Under the pieces are notes generated by a model. That model did no database searches. It was not told where the DNA came from and was given only the letters and a program-made list of their open reading frames with translations. Shown piece by piece: positions 22,777-34,331 of a stretch of DNA of 64,000 nucleotides; within the stretch, counting starts at the first letter, position 1; the number at the start of each line of letters is the position of its first letter. The stretch covers positions 434,001-498,000 of the forward strand of contig JAACJM010000012.1 in assembly GCA_013368315.1 (NCBI GenBank), in the 5' to 3' direction. The translations under genes were made by a program, and so were the position numbers. The stretch is from Tetrapyrgos nigripes. Taxonomy: Eukaryota > Basidiomycota > Agaricomycetes > Agaricales > Campanellaceae.

Positions 22777-23778
22777 CTATTCAAACGTCTCGAGAGCAGC
22801 TTTAGCTGCCTTCTCCGCCTCGTCAAACAAATCCTTCGGTACAGGTAGATGAAGACCGTTTGTTTCGTCACCAATCCACGACATCTCGAGTTCAAAATCT
22901 TTCTCTTTGGCGTCATCGTGCACAAGGTAGATACTACGAAAAGAGCGTCGGTGGATCCAATTCGGTAAAGAGAGAACTTAAAGATGCCTACATTCTAGCA
23001 GCCTCCATCACAGCCTGTCGGGTGGTGAGTTCTGAAAGCTTCAGTTTTTCCATCTCAGTCTTGGCCAATTGTCGCCCTTTGCCAACTGCTGCTCCGTGGT
23101 AACCCTGCACATAATTCAGAAGATGTACGGAAAAGTGATAGGCACGGAGCACTCACGAAGAACACACCGCTGGGTTCAATCACGTAGAGTGATGATCCAC
23201 TCTCATCTATACCTCCCACTATGGTGCTAATCCCGAACGGACGCACAGACGAATACAGAGTGTAGACCTGAGTGTATAGCCCTAGACGATCCGCCAGATA
23301 CTGAGAGGGGACGTGAACAGATGCGAGAAATGCAAGAGAAGACGATGTACCTTCAGAGGAACGGGTTGTCGGAAAGAGTCACGGTAATTGAGGGATTCAT
23401 CTCTTGCTCGGTTTGCAAGTTGTCTTCCATCTGCAAGAAGGCCAGCTGTTGCCTGAGAGAAATGAGCAACGAGCCATATCCAAGTGAATGAACGAGGCAT
23501 ACAAGGCCAATATGTCTGTCCACAGTCTGAATCCTCCGATTTGCCTCGGGTACCAAGAGTTTTGAGTGTACTAATTTCTCGACAGCCAGCACAATGCCAT
23601 CTTTGACTCGAAGGCCTATTGCAGTCCCAGAATTCTCGACGGCTTTATTGGCATATTCGACCTGCATCTCTGTGAGATGTAATCGGTTTGACTAGGGTAG
23701 AGATCTGACCTGAAATATACGTCCATCTGGGGAGTAAGTACTAGCTGAAAGATCGTAGCCTGTTCCAATGGAAGTCAT
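22777..23778 (-). CDS. PRE10: 20S proteasome subunit alpha7
   Basis: Structural alpha-ring subunit (PSMA3 type). The N-terminal gate segment [19 protein letters not shown] is followed by [20 protein letters not shown], the alpha-subunit signature. It continues [61 protein letters not shown] and [18 protein letters not shown]. The C-terminus is helical and charged ([17 protein letters not shown]). About five introns are needed. It is divergent from NUP82, with start codons 106 bp apart, and its promoter again carries two ACGCGT hexamers. Confidence 0.95.
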
Positions 23779-23883
23779 GGTGGAAGTAGTAGTGGTGATA
23801 GATTACTTGAATTCGCTTGCGCGTACACCTGTTACGCGTCCGTGGGAAGTTTGCTTTAACGCGTTTGTCTGTGTCTGACCGAC
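23779..23883. promoter_or_regulatory. Bidirectional promoter of PRE10 and NUP82 with two ACGCGT sites
   Basis: A 105-bp region between start codons. ACGCGT occurs at 23834-23839 and 23859-23864, and the related GCGCGT at 23819-23824. This repeats the pattern of the PRE3/RPN12 promoter about 2.2 kb away. Regulatory function is inferred. Confidence 0.5.
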
Positions 23884-26844
23884 ATGTACAACGACGACGC
23901 TCCCTCCGTTATTCTCAACGGTCATCCTATATTCTCCCCTTCAAAAAATGTCTCTTCAGCCCCCTCCAGCTCACAGTGGAATGTCGAACTATCTGCAAAA
24001 ACTCTTTCTCAATTCCTGGACGCAAACGATAACGGCGAAGGGGCTTCGTTATCTGGACGACGTCAAGTCATGCTTCTCAGAGATACAGATTTGATCCTTG
24101 CTGCTGGAAAGTCCATAAGGATGGCTTCTTTGTCCGGTACAAAAATTCAACGAAGTACAACCAAGAGCTACAAAGTGAGAATGTCTTTCATGTATGTTAC
24201 TTGCATGACTCACGTCTCTGTAGACTCTACATACTCCGAACATAGAGTTCGACATCCATCAAATAGCTCTCAATCCCAATGGCAAGCTACTTGCAGTAGC
24301 AGGAGCGTTCCAAGTGGCCGTCATAGTCCTTCCTCGCGCTGGTTATTCCCGGCTAGTTCCAGAGAACATTGAGTGCAAGTATGTCTCGAGATCTCACTGC
24401 AAACATGAAGAATACTGATCAGTCCTTTTGTGATTCAGGTCTGTTCAGGTTGGGCAATTTTATCACGCGTCAAACTCTGCGCCTCCTGTCGTGAAAATTG
24501 AATGGCATCCTTGGGGTGAAGGTGGTTCAACATTGATGGTCATGACAGTTGATGGAAAACTGAGGTGCGTATCCCCAATTTGTTCTGGCATATGGCGTAT
24601 CAACATGGGTTCTAGGGAATATGACATCTCAGTGGACGCAGAAGAACCTCAGCAAGTTCTCTCCTTTGTCCCGGAACGCAAAGCAAGGATGTCGTTTATA
24701 GCAGAAGATTCTGCAGAGCGTGAAGTGGTGTCATTTACTCTCGGGAAAGGAAGAGCCGACTGGGGACCTTTGACTGTGTATGCCCTCATGAAATCTGGTG
24801 ATGTTTATTCCATATGCCCGTATATGCCTCGGAATGCGTCAGTCCTTGCCAAATGTCTTTTCCTGGCTTCGCTATTGACTGACCACGTCTACATAATAGC
24901 TCAGTGCCGTCCGTCTATGTACATTCTTTGGAATGTTTCATTGCTGCAAAGCAAGAGTTCTTGTCTCAAGGAGGTACCTCGGCGGCTTCAAAGAATCTAT
25001 CGACTCTTTACGACTACCAACATAAATATATCTCGGCCCTCATCAAACAGTTACCTCCCGGAACTGTTTTTCCATCCCCTTCTCGTTCAGTGCTCATGCA
25101 TCCTCCGACCACCATTAAATCTGCTCCAGCCCGTCAGGGTCCTTTCCTTCTCCAGCCGTCACCCAGGATATTAGACGGGAGTGATGGAGGAGATGCTACG
25201 GACATCACTTATCTGAACTTCAGCGAGGACTATGATCAGGATGCAGATGGACAAGGCGGCACGACAGAAAATTTGGGCGTGGTCTTGATAGCATATCAGG
25301 ATGGTAAAATTGACTTTTGCTTGGATGTCGAAAAGGTGGAAGCACGTTGGGAAACGAAACAGGTAGATTCATCAACTGCTTCATTATGGACAACGCTAAT
25401 GCTTCGATTAGATACCAAACACTGATTTGCCCATGTTCGCTGTGTACGAGACAATCGATCTCGGTCTTGTTTCAGTGCTTGGATCCAATTCATCTCAAGA
25501 GTTATTGCAGGGTAACTATCCTGTATGCCTTCCGGACCCCATACACACAGACACAATTTATGTCTATCATGCCTTTGGCGTACATGCACTTCATCTTCGG
25601 CCTGTCCTCCAAAACATTATTGCCATGTTACACAGTGAAGATGACAGTACGTCGTCTTCCGCCATCACCACAAATACCGTCATTCAACCCATCCTTTCAA
25701 CCTTTTCCGTGCAACGAAAGTAAGTGAAAGCCCAATGTCACAAAGATTAACTGACGTCTTGTTGTTTCACAGGTCGTCCAATCCAGTCATTGCTTTGGCA
25801 GTTCCAGACGACGTCTACCTCCCTTATAGCATCCTTGTCCTAACTTCGTCTATGCGCATCACCTCGTTTGCTCTCAATCCACAACCAGAGTCACTCTCTA
25901 CTACGTCAAAGCCTCCTGCAATCGAAGGTCTCAAAATCCCAGGATTGAAGCCTGCGGATGATGGTCCTCTTGCCTACGTCTCCTTACTGGGCACTGCGCC
26001 ATGGAAACCACCTGAAATCCTATCCCGTCCCGGTGGACTTCCATCCAACCCCAAGCTTTCTCTTCCTGACGGTACACAATCTGAACTGATACTCACACCA
26101 GATACAATGCGCTACCTTGCATCAACCGTTGCGCAACTTAGTGCTCAGATCCATGAAATACAACTCGCATATCGCGGGGCTGAAGGAAGAGCCGCTTTAC
26201 AAGGCCAAGAGCTTCTCAGGTTGACTTCAAAATGCCGAGAGCTTCTTGGTAAAATCGAGAATTTGAGAGTATCGAGATTGAACGAAACCGAGACGCGATT
26301 GATGAAGGCCCAGGAAGAGCAAAAAACGTTGATGAGAAGGTTGGATAGAATGATCCAGACGATGATGGAAAAGGCTTCGCCTGAACTTAGTGAACATGAA
26401 ACAAAGTGGTTTGAGGAACTCAAGAGGATGAAAGAGGATGTTGTCGGCGCAGGCAAATATGACGAGGGGTCCTTGGCTTCGAGAACAAAATCGGTCCGTG
26501 TCCCCCTTTTCTCTGCGAGTTTTCTAAACCTGACGCATAAACATCTCAGCTACAACGAGAGTTTGATCGATTAATGCCCAGCCTGAAGGCAATGGTAGTG
26601 AAAGAGCAGCTCAGGAAAAGTAAAACTGCCGAATCGACAAGAAGTCTTGGGTTTTCGCAAGCATTTGAACTTGGGGAAAGGTCGAATTTCGAGTACGTTT
26701 CAACACCTTTGTGTCTCTTCATTTTGTTGACTTTGTCTTAGGCGTGCTCGCATATCCGAAGTGGAAAATGATATTTTGAAGCTGGCAGAGCTACTGGATG
26801 TTACTCTGGGACGACCTCCGTCTTCTACTGCCACCGAAGGGTGA
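23884..26844 (+). CDS. NUP82: Nucleoporin Nup82/Nup88
   Basis: Component of the cytoplasmic-face nuclear pore complex that anchors mRNA-export factors. The N-terminal two-thirds is a beta-propeller: MYNDDAPSVILNGHPIFSPS, LRDTDLILAAGKSIRMASL, ALNPNGKLLAVAGAFQVAVI, KIEWHPWGEGGSTLMVMTVDGKL, WGPLTVYALMKSGDVYSICPY, then VYVHSLECFIAAKQEFLSQ. The C-terminal third is coiled coil (QIHEIQLAYRGAEGRAALQ, LNETETRLMKAQEEQKTLM, MRRLDRMIQTMMEKASPEL, SEVENDILKLAELLDVTLG). This layout matches the Nup82/Nup88 family. Eight or more introns are needed. Length is about 840 residues, in the expected range. Confidence 0.85.
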
Positions 26845-27082
26845 CAAGTGCCTGTTGTTGCCCACCGCTTTTTTATTTCATTTCCGGGCCAGTTACTAGG
26901 ACTTCCAGTTGTATTTAGCTCCCACTCTAGTCTTTTGTATCCTTACTCGCAAACCGTCACTCTTTTTTTGCGAACTTTCTTTCATCAATCTCGAAAGATT
27001 GTCAATGAGTAGAAAAAGGATAATAATACACAGGCGTAAAGAGCAAACACCGCTGAAGCGTAAATTATAAGGGCATCGATCA

Positions 27083-29872
27083 TCAATAGGTGTAACGGAC
27101 TGGGGAACATCACTGTCAGTAACTCATCGATATCCCGAATGAAACAACTCACAATCTGGGTTCTCCTTGTCCGTCAAGTCGTCGAATGCTCGGTCATGGG
27201 CGATATTCTCGTCCTGTTGTTGATGAAAGGTTTTCATCGTCAATTGTCAGTTGAGGAATATAATCCACGTACCCTATCTTCGCCACTGGCGTGGGTGACC
27301 TTCTTGGCTTGGGCTCGTCTCTTCAAAACATTCTGGCGCATCAGATGCATACGCAACAAGACAATCGCGACCAGTTGGACACCGTAAATGACTATATGGG
27401 CAATGAATGCTTTAATATAACGCGGTCCGTCGTTGTCTCTGAACACTGCAAAGGTATTTCAGTAAGAGCCTGTTGCGTATTCCACTAGAAAACTCACCTT
27501 GAGGACCGACTGCATTTCCTACTGCCCAAGCGCTAGAGGTAGAATACTGTTTGAGTTCACAGCACCTGTGAAACACGTTGGCAACTTACACGAAGACGAA
27601 AGTGGACGCGATGACTTGTTTCGTTCGCTATTGGACTCTGTCAGTTGACTCTCCTGAATAGATGAGACATCGCCACGTACTCCTGCTATATTGTTGGACA
27701 TCACTGCAAGGTTGAGCGTGGCTACGGCACCGAAACCCTGCGTGCAGCTGGATAAAATACATAAGTTATGACATGTCGACTCGTGAATCCTGATTGGACT
27801 TACTAGAATGCGATCAGCAGCCCGACTTTGGTGCTTGCATTGGTTGGCACGACTAGAAAAGACGTGTCATTAGAATTTTCATGCGAAGAAGGGGGAAAAT
27901 TTTACTTAGGAAGACGATAGTGCCAGCAATGTTTGGGAGCGTATATATCTGGTTTTGTGGTCGTTCTTCGGAACACTTTCTGTGATATAGAAAAGGAACG
28001 TACGAATGCAAGCAAAAGCTTCTGGTTGAAGCGACCTGACAGATACGCGGCACTGAACAGGAACGACATGATGATTGCACCTGAGGGGCTGTCAGAATAA
28101 GATCACTCCAATCTCTGAGATTAACCAACCTTGAGCTATGGCAAGCAGGTAGGTTTGGAGAACTGTGAACCCCTGTTCGCAACGATCAATTAGGACGACC
28201 CAGAAAAACAAAATGGCAACTCACGAAGGCGTTCAAGATGATGTTTGAGAAAGCACCCAGCCCTCCTGTCGGTAATGCATTGGTAAATGAGATGAGAGTG
28301 ACCGCCCAGACGGTAGGGTCTCTAAGAGCTTCCATTACTTGGTGCATCTGCAGACATCAATCCGTTAATCATAGGGCTGAACTTGAGCTCAACCTAACAA
28401 AACCCGAACCTTGAATTCCTTATTCTGTATACCTGTTTCATTTTTCCTGACTCTCTCTGCGATCAAAATACGGTCCTCCTTGGAAAAGCATGTGGCACGC
28501 ATTGGACTGTCGGGGAGCCAGAAGGCGACAAAGATACCCCAAACGAAGGTGATACAGCCGAGGAGCTATAAACAGCGAAGAATGAGCGATATACCCTAAA
28601 AATCTGCAGATTATGACCGACAGTGAAGAGAATTTGCCAGTTTTTGATCGCGGCTCCTTTGATTTGGGAAATACCGTAACTGATCAATCCACCAACACAC
28701 TGCGAAAAGTCGTCAAAAACACCAAAGATTTGAGGTCTGGAAATTTTACCTGCTGGAAGCCATTCATGGAGTAGAAGGCTCCGATAACCATGGCTTGCTC
28801 TTCTCGAGTGTACCACATTGTAGATCTGGTGAAGATTGAGTAGAATGACAAGTGCCTATCTCTGTGTACTCACAAAAAGACAAATGCCTGAAATACTGTA
28901 AAATAAGGAAATGGGAGGAAACAACATTTTCTGGTCAACACTCACCGGCTGACAGACACATTCGAACACCCCCAGTAGCGTTCTGACAATTACCAGCCCC
29001 GTGAAGTTGTGACAAGCGGCAGTACACGCCAAAACGGCACCCCATGCAGCAATACTATTGAAGGATGGCGAGGGTTAGCTGACACATTCCGCAACAGCAT
29101 CATAGCACTCACTTGAAGGCAAGATACTTCCCAATGGGCAAACGTTGAATGAGACGATTAGCGGGGAATTCCCAGACAAGACTAAGGTCCGTTTCAGAAA
29201 GCGCACGAATCGGCAATGTAAATTCCTTACATGGCGATGTAGACTGGAAATGATGGTTAGGAAGAGACCACTCAGAAGAGATGGAATCAAACTTACCGCA
29301 AGTGGTAAGCCAAGCGTACTGCTGGCCCACAAGGTGGGTGTCTTCTCTTATACCCATGATTGAGGCGAAGTTAATCGTCCTGTAGAGAACAGGTGAGAGA
29401 CAGATAGGTATGAGTGAACGTGACACTCACCCTTTGTCCAAGGTCTGTGCGACTAAGAGGAGATCCACTTAGCACCCTGTATCTATTAGACGAGGAGACT
29501 ACCTCACAATATGTTACAACCAAAACGACCTATGGCAAGAATAAACTTCAACGCAATTTGACGAAATCGAACACATCTCTCACCAGCACGCGTTTGTGTA
29601 TCATTGTCCTGAGACGTTTGTTGGTCGCTTCGTCAATGACAATCGGTTTCGAAGCGTCGGTACCATTTTGCGCAAAGAATTGAGCGACTTCAGAATCAAT
29701 ACCTCTCGGAAGTTCTGTGAGGCCAAGAATGGTCAAAACACAAGGGATTAGGTGAAAGGTATTTCTGAAGCTCACCGTTCCTCGTTGAAGCACTCTGAAC
29801 AGAGTACAGATCCTTCTCCACGTCCTCTATGTACTGAGGGACGTTGTCATTGGTCGACTTTTGAGCGGACAT
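27083..29872 (-). CDS. MFS permease, Dal5/allantoate-permease type
   Basis: Predicted plasma-membrane symporter of the anion:cation symporter family, which includes allantoate permeases in fungi and hexuronate carriers in bacteria. The N-terminus is MSAQKSTNDNVPQYIEDVEK. Membrane segments seen after splicing include VTYFVQTLDKGTINFASIMGI, LVWEFPANRLIQRLPIGKYL, MWYTREEQAMVIGAFYSMN, FVAFWLPDSPMRATCFSKED, SFTNALPTGGLGAFSNIIL and AFIAHIVIYGVQLVAIVLL. The family C-terminus is recovered as AFDDLTDKENPDFRYTY using an intron donor GTACGTGG near 27275 and a final short exon. About twelve introns are needed. It is divergent from a GH105 gene, which suggests transport of a pectin-derived acidic sugar; that link is an inference. 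Confidence 0.85.
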
Positions 29873-30399
29873 GGTACCGGTACCACCTGAAAAGGAACAG
29901 GAAAAGAAGCTCAAGTGTTGCTTCCGACACATGTTCTCTTAAGAAGGAGACTCAAATAGGGTGTCTTGTGACATATCTAGCCAGGCACATCTCCAGTATC
30001 GTTCCCCCGTGGGGTTACTAGTGAAGTCAAGTAAGTTGCACAATTTCTGTAAAATTTGCGGATCAAAGTGGCCCGCGCGGTCCGGTGCTCTGGTCCGGTC
30101 TCCAAAGTCCCCACAGGGCCAACGAAAAATGAGTAGAACATTGATACCACCAGGGTCAAGGTGAAAGGAAGTGGGTAAGTTGACTTCTTCGTCAATTCAG
30201 TCCCAAAATCAGGAAGTCGGTACACTTCCCTTGACCCTCGAGTGGGGAGAAAAAAGCGGGGTAACCGCGTGATGGGGACGGTGCGGACCTCCCATTTTGC
30301 GGACCGCAGAGGACCGCACTCGCCTCTAACATTTTCCTTCTCGAGGTTCAGCTACATAAGAGCAAAGAAGACAATGCTACTGCCCTTTGTTTGCTCGCA
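29873..30399. promoter_or_regulatory. Shared MFS/GH105 promoter with repeated GCGG(A/T)CC sites
   Basis: This 527-bp divergent region carries a cluster of a GC-rich core: GCGGTCCGG at 30077-30085, GGTCCGG at 30092-30098, GCGGACC at 30283-30289, the palindrome-like GCGGACCGC at 30299-30307, and GGACCGC at 30311-30317. CGG-type half sites are the usual targets of fungal Zn2Cys6 regulators, so this may be an operator for a pathway-specific activator. No regulator gene is in the window. Confidence 0.5.
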
Positions 30400-31824
30400 A
30401 TGTCAACCAGAAATATCAGTCCTCTCAAGGTTTGTACAAACATTCATTTCTTATCTTTGCGACCTGATTTCCGGCCAGGCCACCGTCCTGAAGCATATCC
30501 GCAATCTCATCGACTGTCTCGTAAACATCAAAGATGAATCTGGCGAGTTTTTGTTGACCCTACAAGACGGAACGGTCATAGACACAAAGGGATGGAATGA
30601 TTGGGAGGCGAGTGAATACGAGACCGTTCCGAACATCTGAACTAATACCCAAGTGCAGTGGACACACGGCGTTGGTATGGGGCAATCGAGCGAGAGAGGA
30701 ATCACACTTACGATATTTTCTAGGTCTTTATGGACTTCTAAAGTTCAACGAAATCACCGGAGACAAAGAGGCCATTTCAATAGCGTTAAAGTGGTTCGAG
30801 AAGCAATTCGAGATTGGCACAAGTAAAGTACGCCCGTCGTATGTACCTGCACTGTTCCGTCTGACCCGATAAACTTTGTAGAATGTCAACACCATGTCTC
30901 CATTGCTTACCGCAGCGTTTCTGCACGAAGCCAAGTACGCTGATTACCGCGTTCATCTTGACTCTTGGGCGGAGTGGGTGATGCATGAGATGCCACGGAC
31001 AGAAGAAGGCGGTCTTCAGCATATCACATACCTTGTTGATAATTACCAACAGCTTTGGGACGACACCTTGATGATGTCTGTCTTACCTTTGGCCAAGATT
31101 GGATTGGTCCTTGGACGACCACACTATATCGAAGAGGCTAAGCGCCAATTCATGCTACAGTGAGTTGGACCTTTACTATTTGAGTTTTCTGTCAGCTTAA
31201 CCGCGGATCCAGCATTAAATATCTCCAGGACCTACAGACAGGCCTTTGGTTCCACGGTATTGCCTCTGATCACGATTCATCTCGTACGAGACTCACACTT
31301 CCTCATCAATAGGTTGGACATTCGACGGTCGTCATCACTTTGGCAAGGCGCTTTGGGGTCGCGGAAACTGCTGGGTGACAATTGCCATTCCCGAATTCAT
31401 CGAGATGCTCAACCTTCCAGAAACTGATGGAGTCCGTCTCTACCTAGTGACATCGCTGAAAGCCCAAATCGATGCTTTGGTCAAGTATCAAGACCCAGAG
31501 ACAGGTTTATGGCATACCATTATTGACGATAGCACCTCTTATCTTGAGGCATCGGCCACAGCAGGATTCTGTTTTGGAATACTGAAAGCTCTGCGCCTCA
31601 GGTTGATACCCAAGGAAGAACGTTATGTCAATGCAGCGAAGAAGGCTTTCCAAGGTGTACTTGCCAATATCACAGACTCTGGAGAGCTAAAGCAGGTGTC
31701 GTTTGGTACACCGGTCTTTGAAACTATCGACGGTTACAAGCAAATTCCCCTCACCAGTATGCCCTACGGACAGAGTTTAGCGCTTTTAGCGTTGACGGAG
31801 TATCTGAGAGTGTTCCTGGTCTAA
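30400..31824 (+). CDS. GH105 unsaturated rhamnogalacturonyl/glucuronyl hydrolase, intracellular
   Basis: Removes the 4,5-unsaturated uronic acid from oligosaccharides left by pectate or rhamnogalacturonan lyases. The (alpha/alpha)6-barrel signatures are visible: WTHGVG..LYGLLKFNEITGD, NTMSPLLTAAFLHEAKY, YQQLWDDTLMMSVLPLAK (the WxDT Asp corresponds to the catalytic acid/base of YteR), WGRGNCWVTIAIPEFIEML, GLWHTIIDDSTSYLEASATA and the terminal YGQSLALLALTEYLR. The start (MSTRNISPLK) at 30400 gives no signal peptide, so the enzyme should be cytosolic and depend on an importer. The intron after GWNDWE is ambiguous: either a GC donor at GAG/GCGAGT or a shifted GT donor adding Ala-Met-Gln. Length is about 370 residues, normal for the family. 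Confidence 0.88.
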
Positions 31825-31891
31825 AAAGTGACATATATAGAATATATAGAAGTATGTACAGTAGATGATGGTGGTGTACATGTATCGATGC

Positions 31892-34282
31892 TCAGCTATG
31901 ATTGTCCGATGTGTTTCTTGAGAGACTGTGGCTTGGAGCGTCAGCATTACCGGGTACGCCTACCCGCACTCTTCCCCCAATACTACTCTCTCGAGTTCGC
32001 CTTCCCATTGTGTCCATTGGTCGACCACTAAAAGACTCATCTCCAAACCAACTCAATGCTCTGCGGCGGTATGACCCCGGTGTAGCCATGGGAGAATCTC
32101 CTTCGCCATCGCGTATATGAAAATCACGCAGTTCACGAGGAGGTGTGTGCACTAGTAGAAGAGGCTGTGACAAACCAAGTGTCAGATTTGCATTTGTACA
32201 TAGATTTGAAGCACGTACCTGCGCAGGAGACAAACCCATGATACTGACAGCACTGTGCTTGTGTCTTAACATTTCATTACTCCTCGATCCGGGAGGAAGT
32301 ACTAGCGTTGCTCTTCTTCTGCGGCTAAGTGAACCGAAGCCTGCGGGAATATTGCCTTGTTCAACATCTGTTGAATCATCTGCAACGGACGCGTCTTCCT
32401 CTTGGTCTTCGTCAGACTCAAATTCATCATCCTTGGTCTCGGAAGACCAGGCAATGATGAAGACACCAGCAAACGTAGCTGCACACCCGTATAAGAATGT
32501 CACCATCTGGTGAAAAGTCGCTTTTTTGAAGTCTCCATAGAGAATAGCGGAGCCCACTATTGCAGACAAATTGAACAAGACGAACTGAATCGGAATAACG
32601 ATCTGAAGAGACATTCATGTTAAGCAACACTGATTCTTGGCGTTGATACTGGACGTACTTTACTATCGAATCGCATCAGTGCCCTGTTCAGATAGCGAAT
32701 TTGGCCGACCCCAGTAAGGATGAGAACCTAGCAGGTAGGTCAATCAACCAGATGGATAAGGTAGCAGTCGTCAAACAGACTCACCAAGATAACAGGGTAT
32801 GTGATATAGCTGGTGAAGACTTCACCCCATCTCATTGTTAACAAAGTTGAGACAGCTTTCGTAGACAACACGGTAAATCCACCTGGATAGAGAATTAGAC
32901 CAGGGAAAGGAGAAAAAGAGCTCTACTTGCCAAAGAGAGCGCAGACCCCTACGTCGACAAAGACCCAATCTCGACCTGCAGGTCCCCTTGACAAAGTTGT
33001 GAGAATCACAATGCCAACGATATAGACACAGGAATACACGATAAAAGGAGTTTGAGAGATGGCATGGATGAGAGCATCTGGGTTCAATCGCCCGTCTGAA
33101 GCATTAGACGAGAACACGACTGTCACAGCGCCGATGATAGCAATGATGATACCAAGCAGGTCACGCTGAGAACCAGTCAATACTTTTAAAAAGGGTCGTG
33201 TAGTGGGACGCACCTTGCGAAAGCGTTCACGCAAAAGCAGTGGGGAGAAAAAGCAATTGGCAATAAGTGCAAACTGCAAGAGATTAGTTCCAGAAGAAAC
33301 ATCACAGAAATTATTCAACAATACTGACAGTACCCAAAGGCGCTACCACAGATGCAGGAGCCCAAGCATATGAAATAAAGTTGCCTGTAACTGTGATCAG
33401 TAATGGCAGGAGTCAACAACGATCACAAAACTAACCCAGTTCGCCGACATTCATAAGCAGAAAGCCAAGCCACCTGTATATAAAAAGGTCAAAAGAGCAC
33501 AGATGAGAAGCATGGGATAGTGGTACCATAGCTTGGATTGTAAATATTCACTCTCGTTCCCGTCCTCAATTTGACTCGAAGCTCCACTACTAGTGGGAGT
33601 GGGCGAAGGTTTGTGGTTGTCCGGGAATCTCTGCAGTATAGACTCTCCACCCACAACATCCACTGGCATCGCAGACGCCTTCAGAATTTTGTTTTTCTTC
33701 TGGAATGGCGAAATCCGTGACAGAAAGCTATCTTTGGGCTTTTGAGGCGCTGAACCGTATTCATTACTAGGTTGTGATTGAGGGAAAAGTAAAAGGGGCT
33801 GAGTTTCGGAGGGGTTGGTGGAACTGGTACTAGGCTCAGAATGATTCATGGGTATTATCGAGTCCGATCCTTCATCGTCTTCATTATCTTCCTCCATAGA
33901 CGATAGTCGCGTGTTGCCATTAGATTTAGACTGAGCAAGGGTATTATTGCCTGCTGGATTACGAGCTGCCTTCTCTGCATCTAGTCGTTTGTGAGCTAGC
34001 TTTTGTATGTTCAGGGCAAGAGAAATCAAGATGTTTCCTGCTACAGCAACCGTAATCCCAATGACGGTAGCGGTGGTCAATTCCGGAAGGATTTCCCGTC
34101 GATAGCCTGAACAGAGTAAAGAATGTGAGACTAACTTGAAGGAAAGGGAAGAAGAGAAGAGAAATACCTGATAGATAGTCAGGGAAGGGCTTCATAGGGG
34201 TATAGTCATAGAGTGGAGTAGAGAAGGGGACCCGAGCCAAGCTTAGTCTTAAGCCGATGACAAGCGTAAACAACGCGCCCAT
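31892..34282 (-). CDS. NIPA-type (SLC57) multi-pass magnesium-transporter-like protein
   Basis: Fits the NIPA/DMT-fold family (Mg2+ transport or endosomal membrane roles). The first exon gives MGALFTLVIGLRLSLARVPF, and the second TTATVIGITVAVAGNILISL followed by ALNIQKLAHKR, the family's first-helix signature. A large Ser/Pro/Asp-rich cytosolic insert of about 150 residues follows. Further helices are FALIANCFFSPLLLRERFRK, LLGIIIAIIGAVTVVFSSNA, IVYSCVYIVGIVILTTLS, FTSYITYPVILVLILTG, IPIQFVLFNLSAIVGSAILY and MVTFLYGCAATFAGVFIIAW. A disordered acidic and Ser-rich tail of about 160 residues ends DNHS. It is longer than animal NIPA proteins because of the insert and tail. Its start codon lies 49 bp from that of SEC12. 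Confidence 0.82.
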
Positions 34283-34331
34283 TCAAGAACGTTTCCTCAT
34301 TCAGTGTCAGGTGACACATTTTTTGCACCAA
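34283..34331. promoter_or_regulatory. 49-bp head-to-head interval between NIPA-like gene and SEC12
   Basis: The ATG codons of the two divergent genes are separated by only 49 bp. The core promoters and 5' leaders must overlap the opposite coding region, or the true starts lie further inside. No TATA box is visible. Confidence 0.45.

Noticed and set aside
23834..23864. Treating every ACGCGT in the window as regulatory
   Set aside because: About twenty copies occur, several inside coding exons, close to chance expectation for 64 kb. Only the paired promoter occurrences and the CDT1 site were kept.
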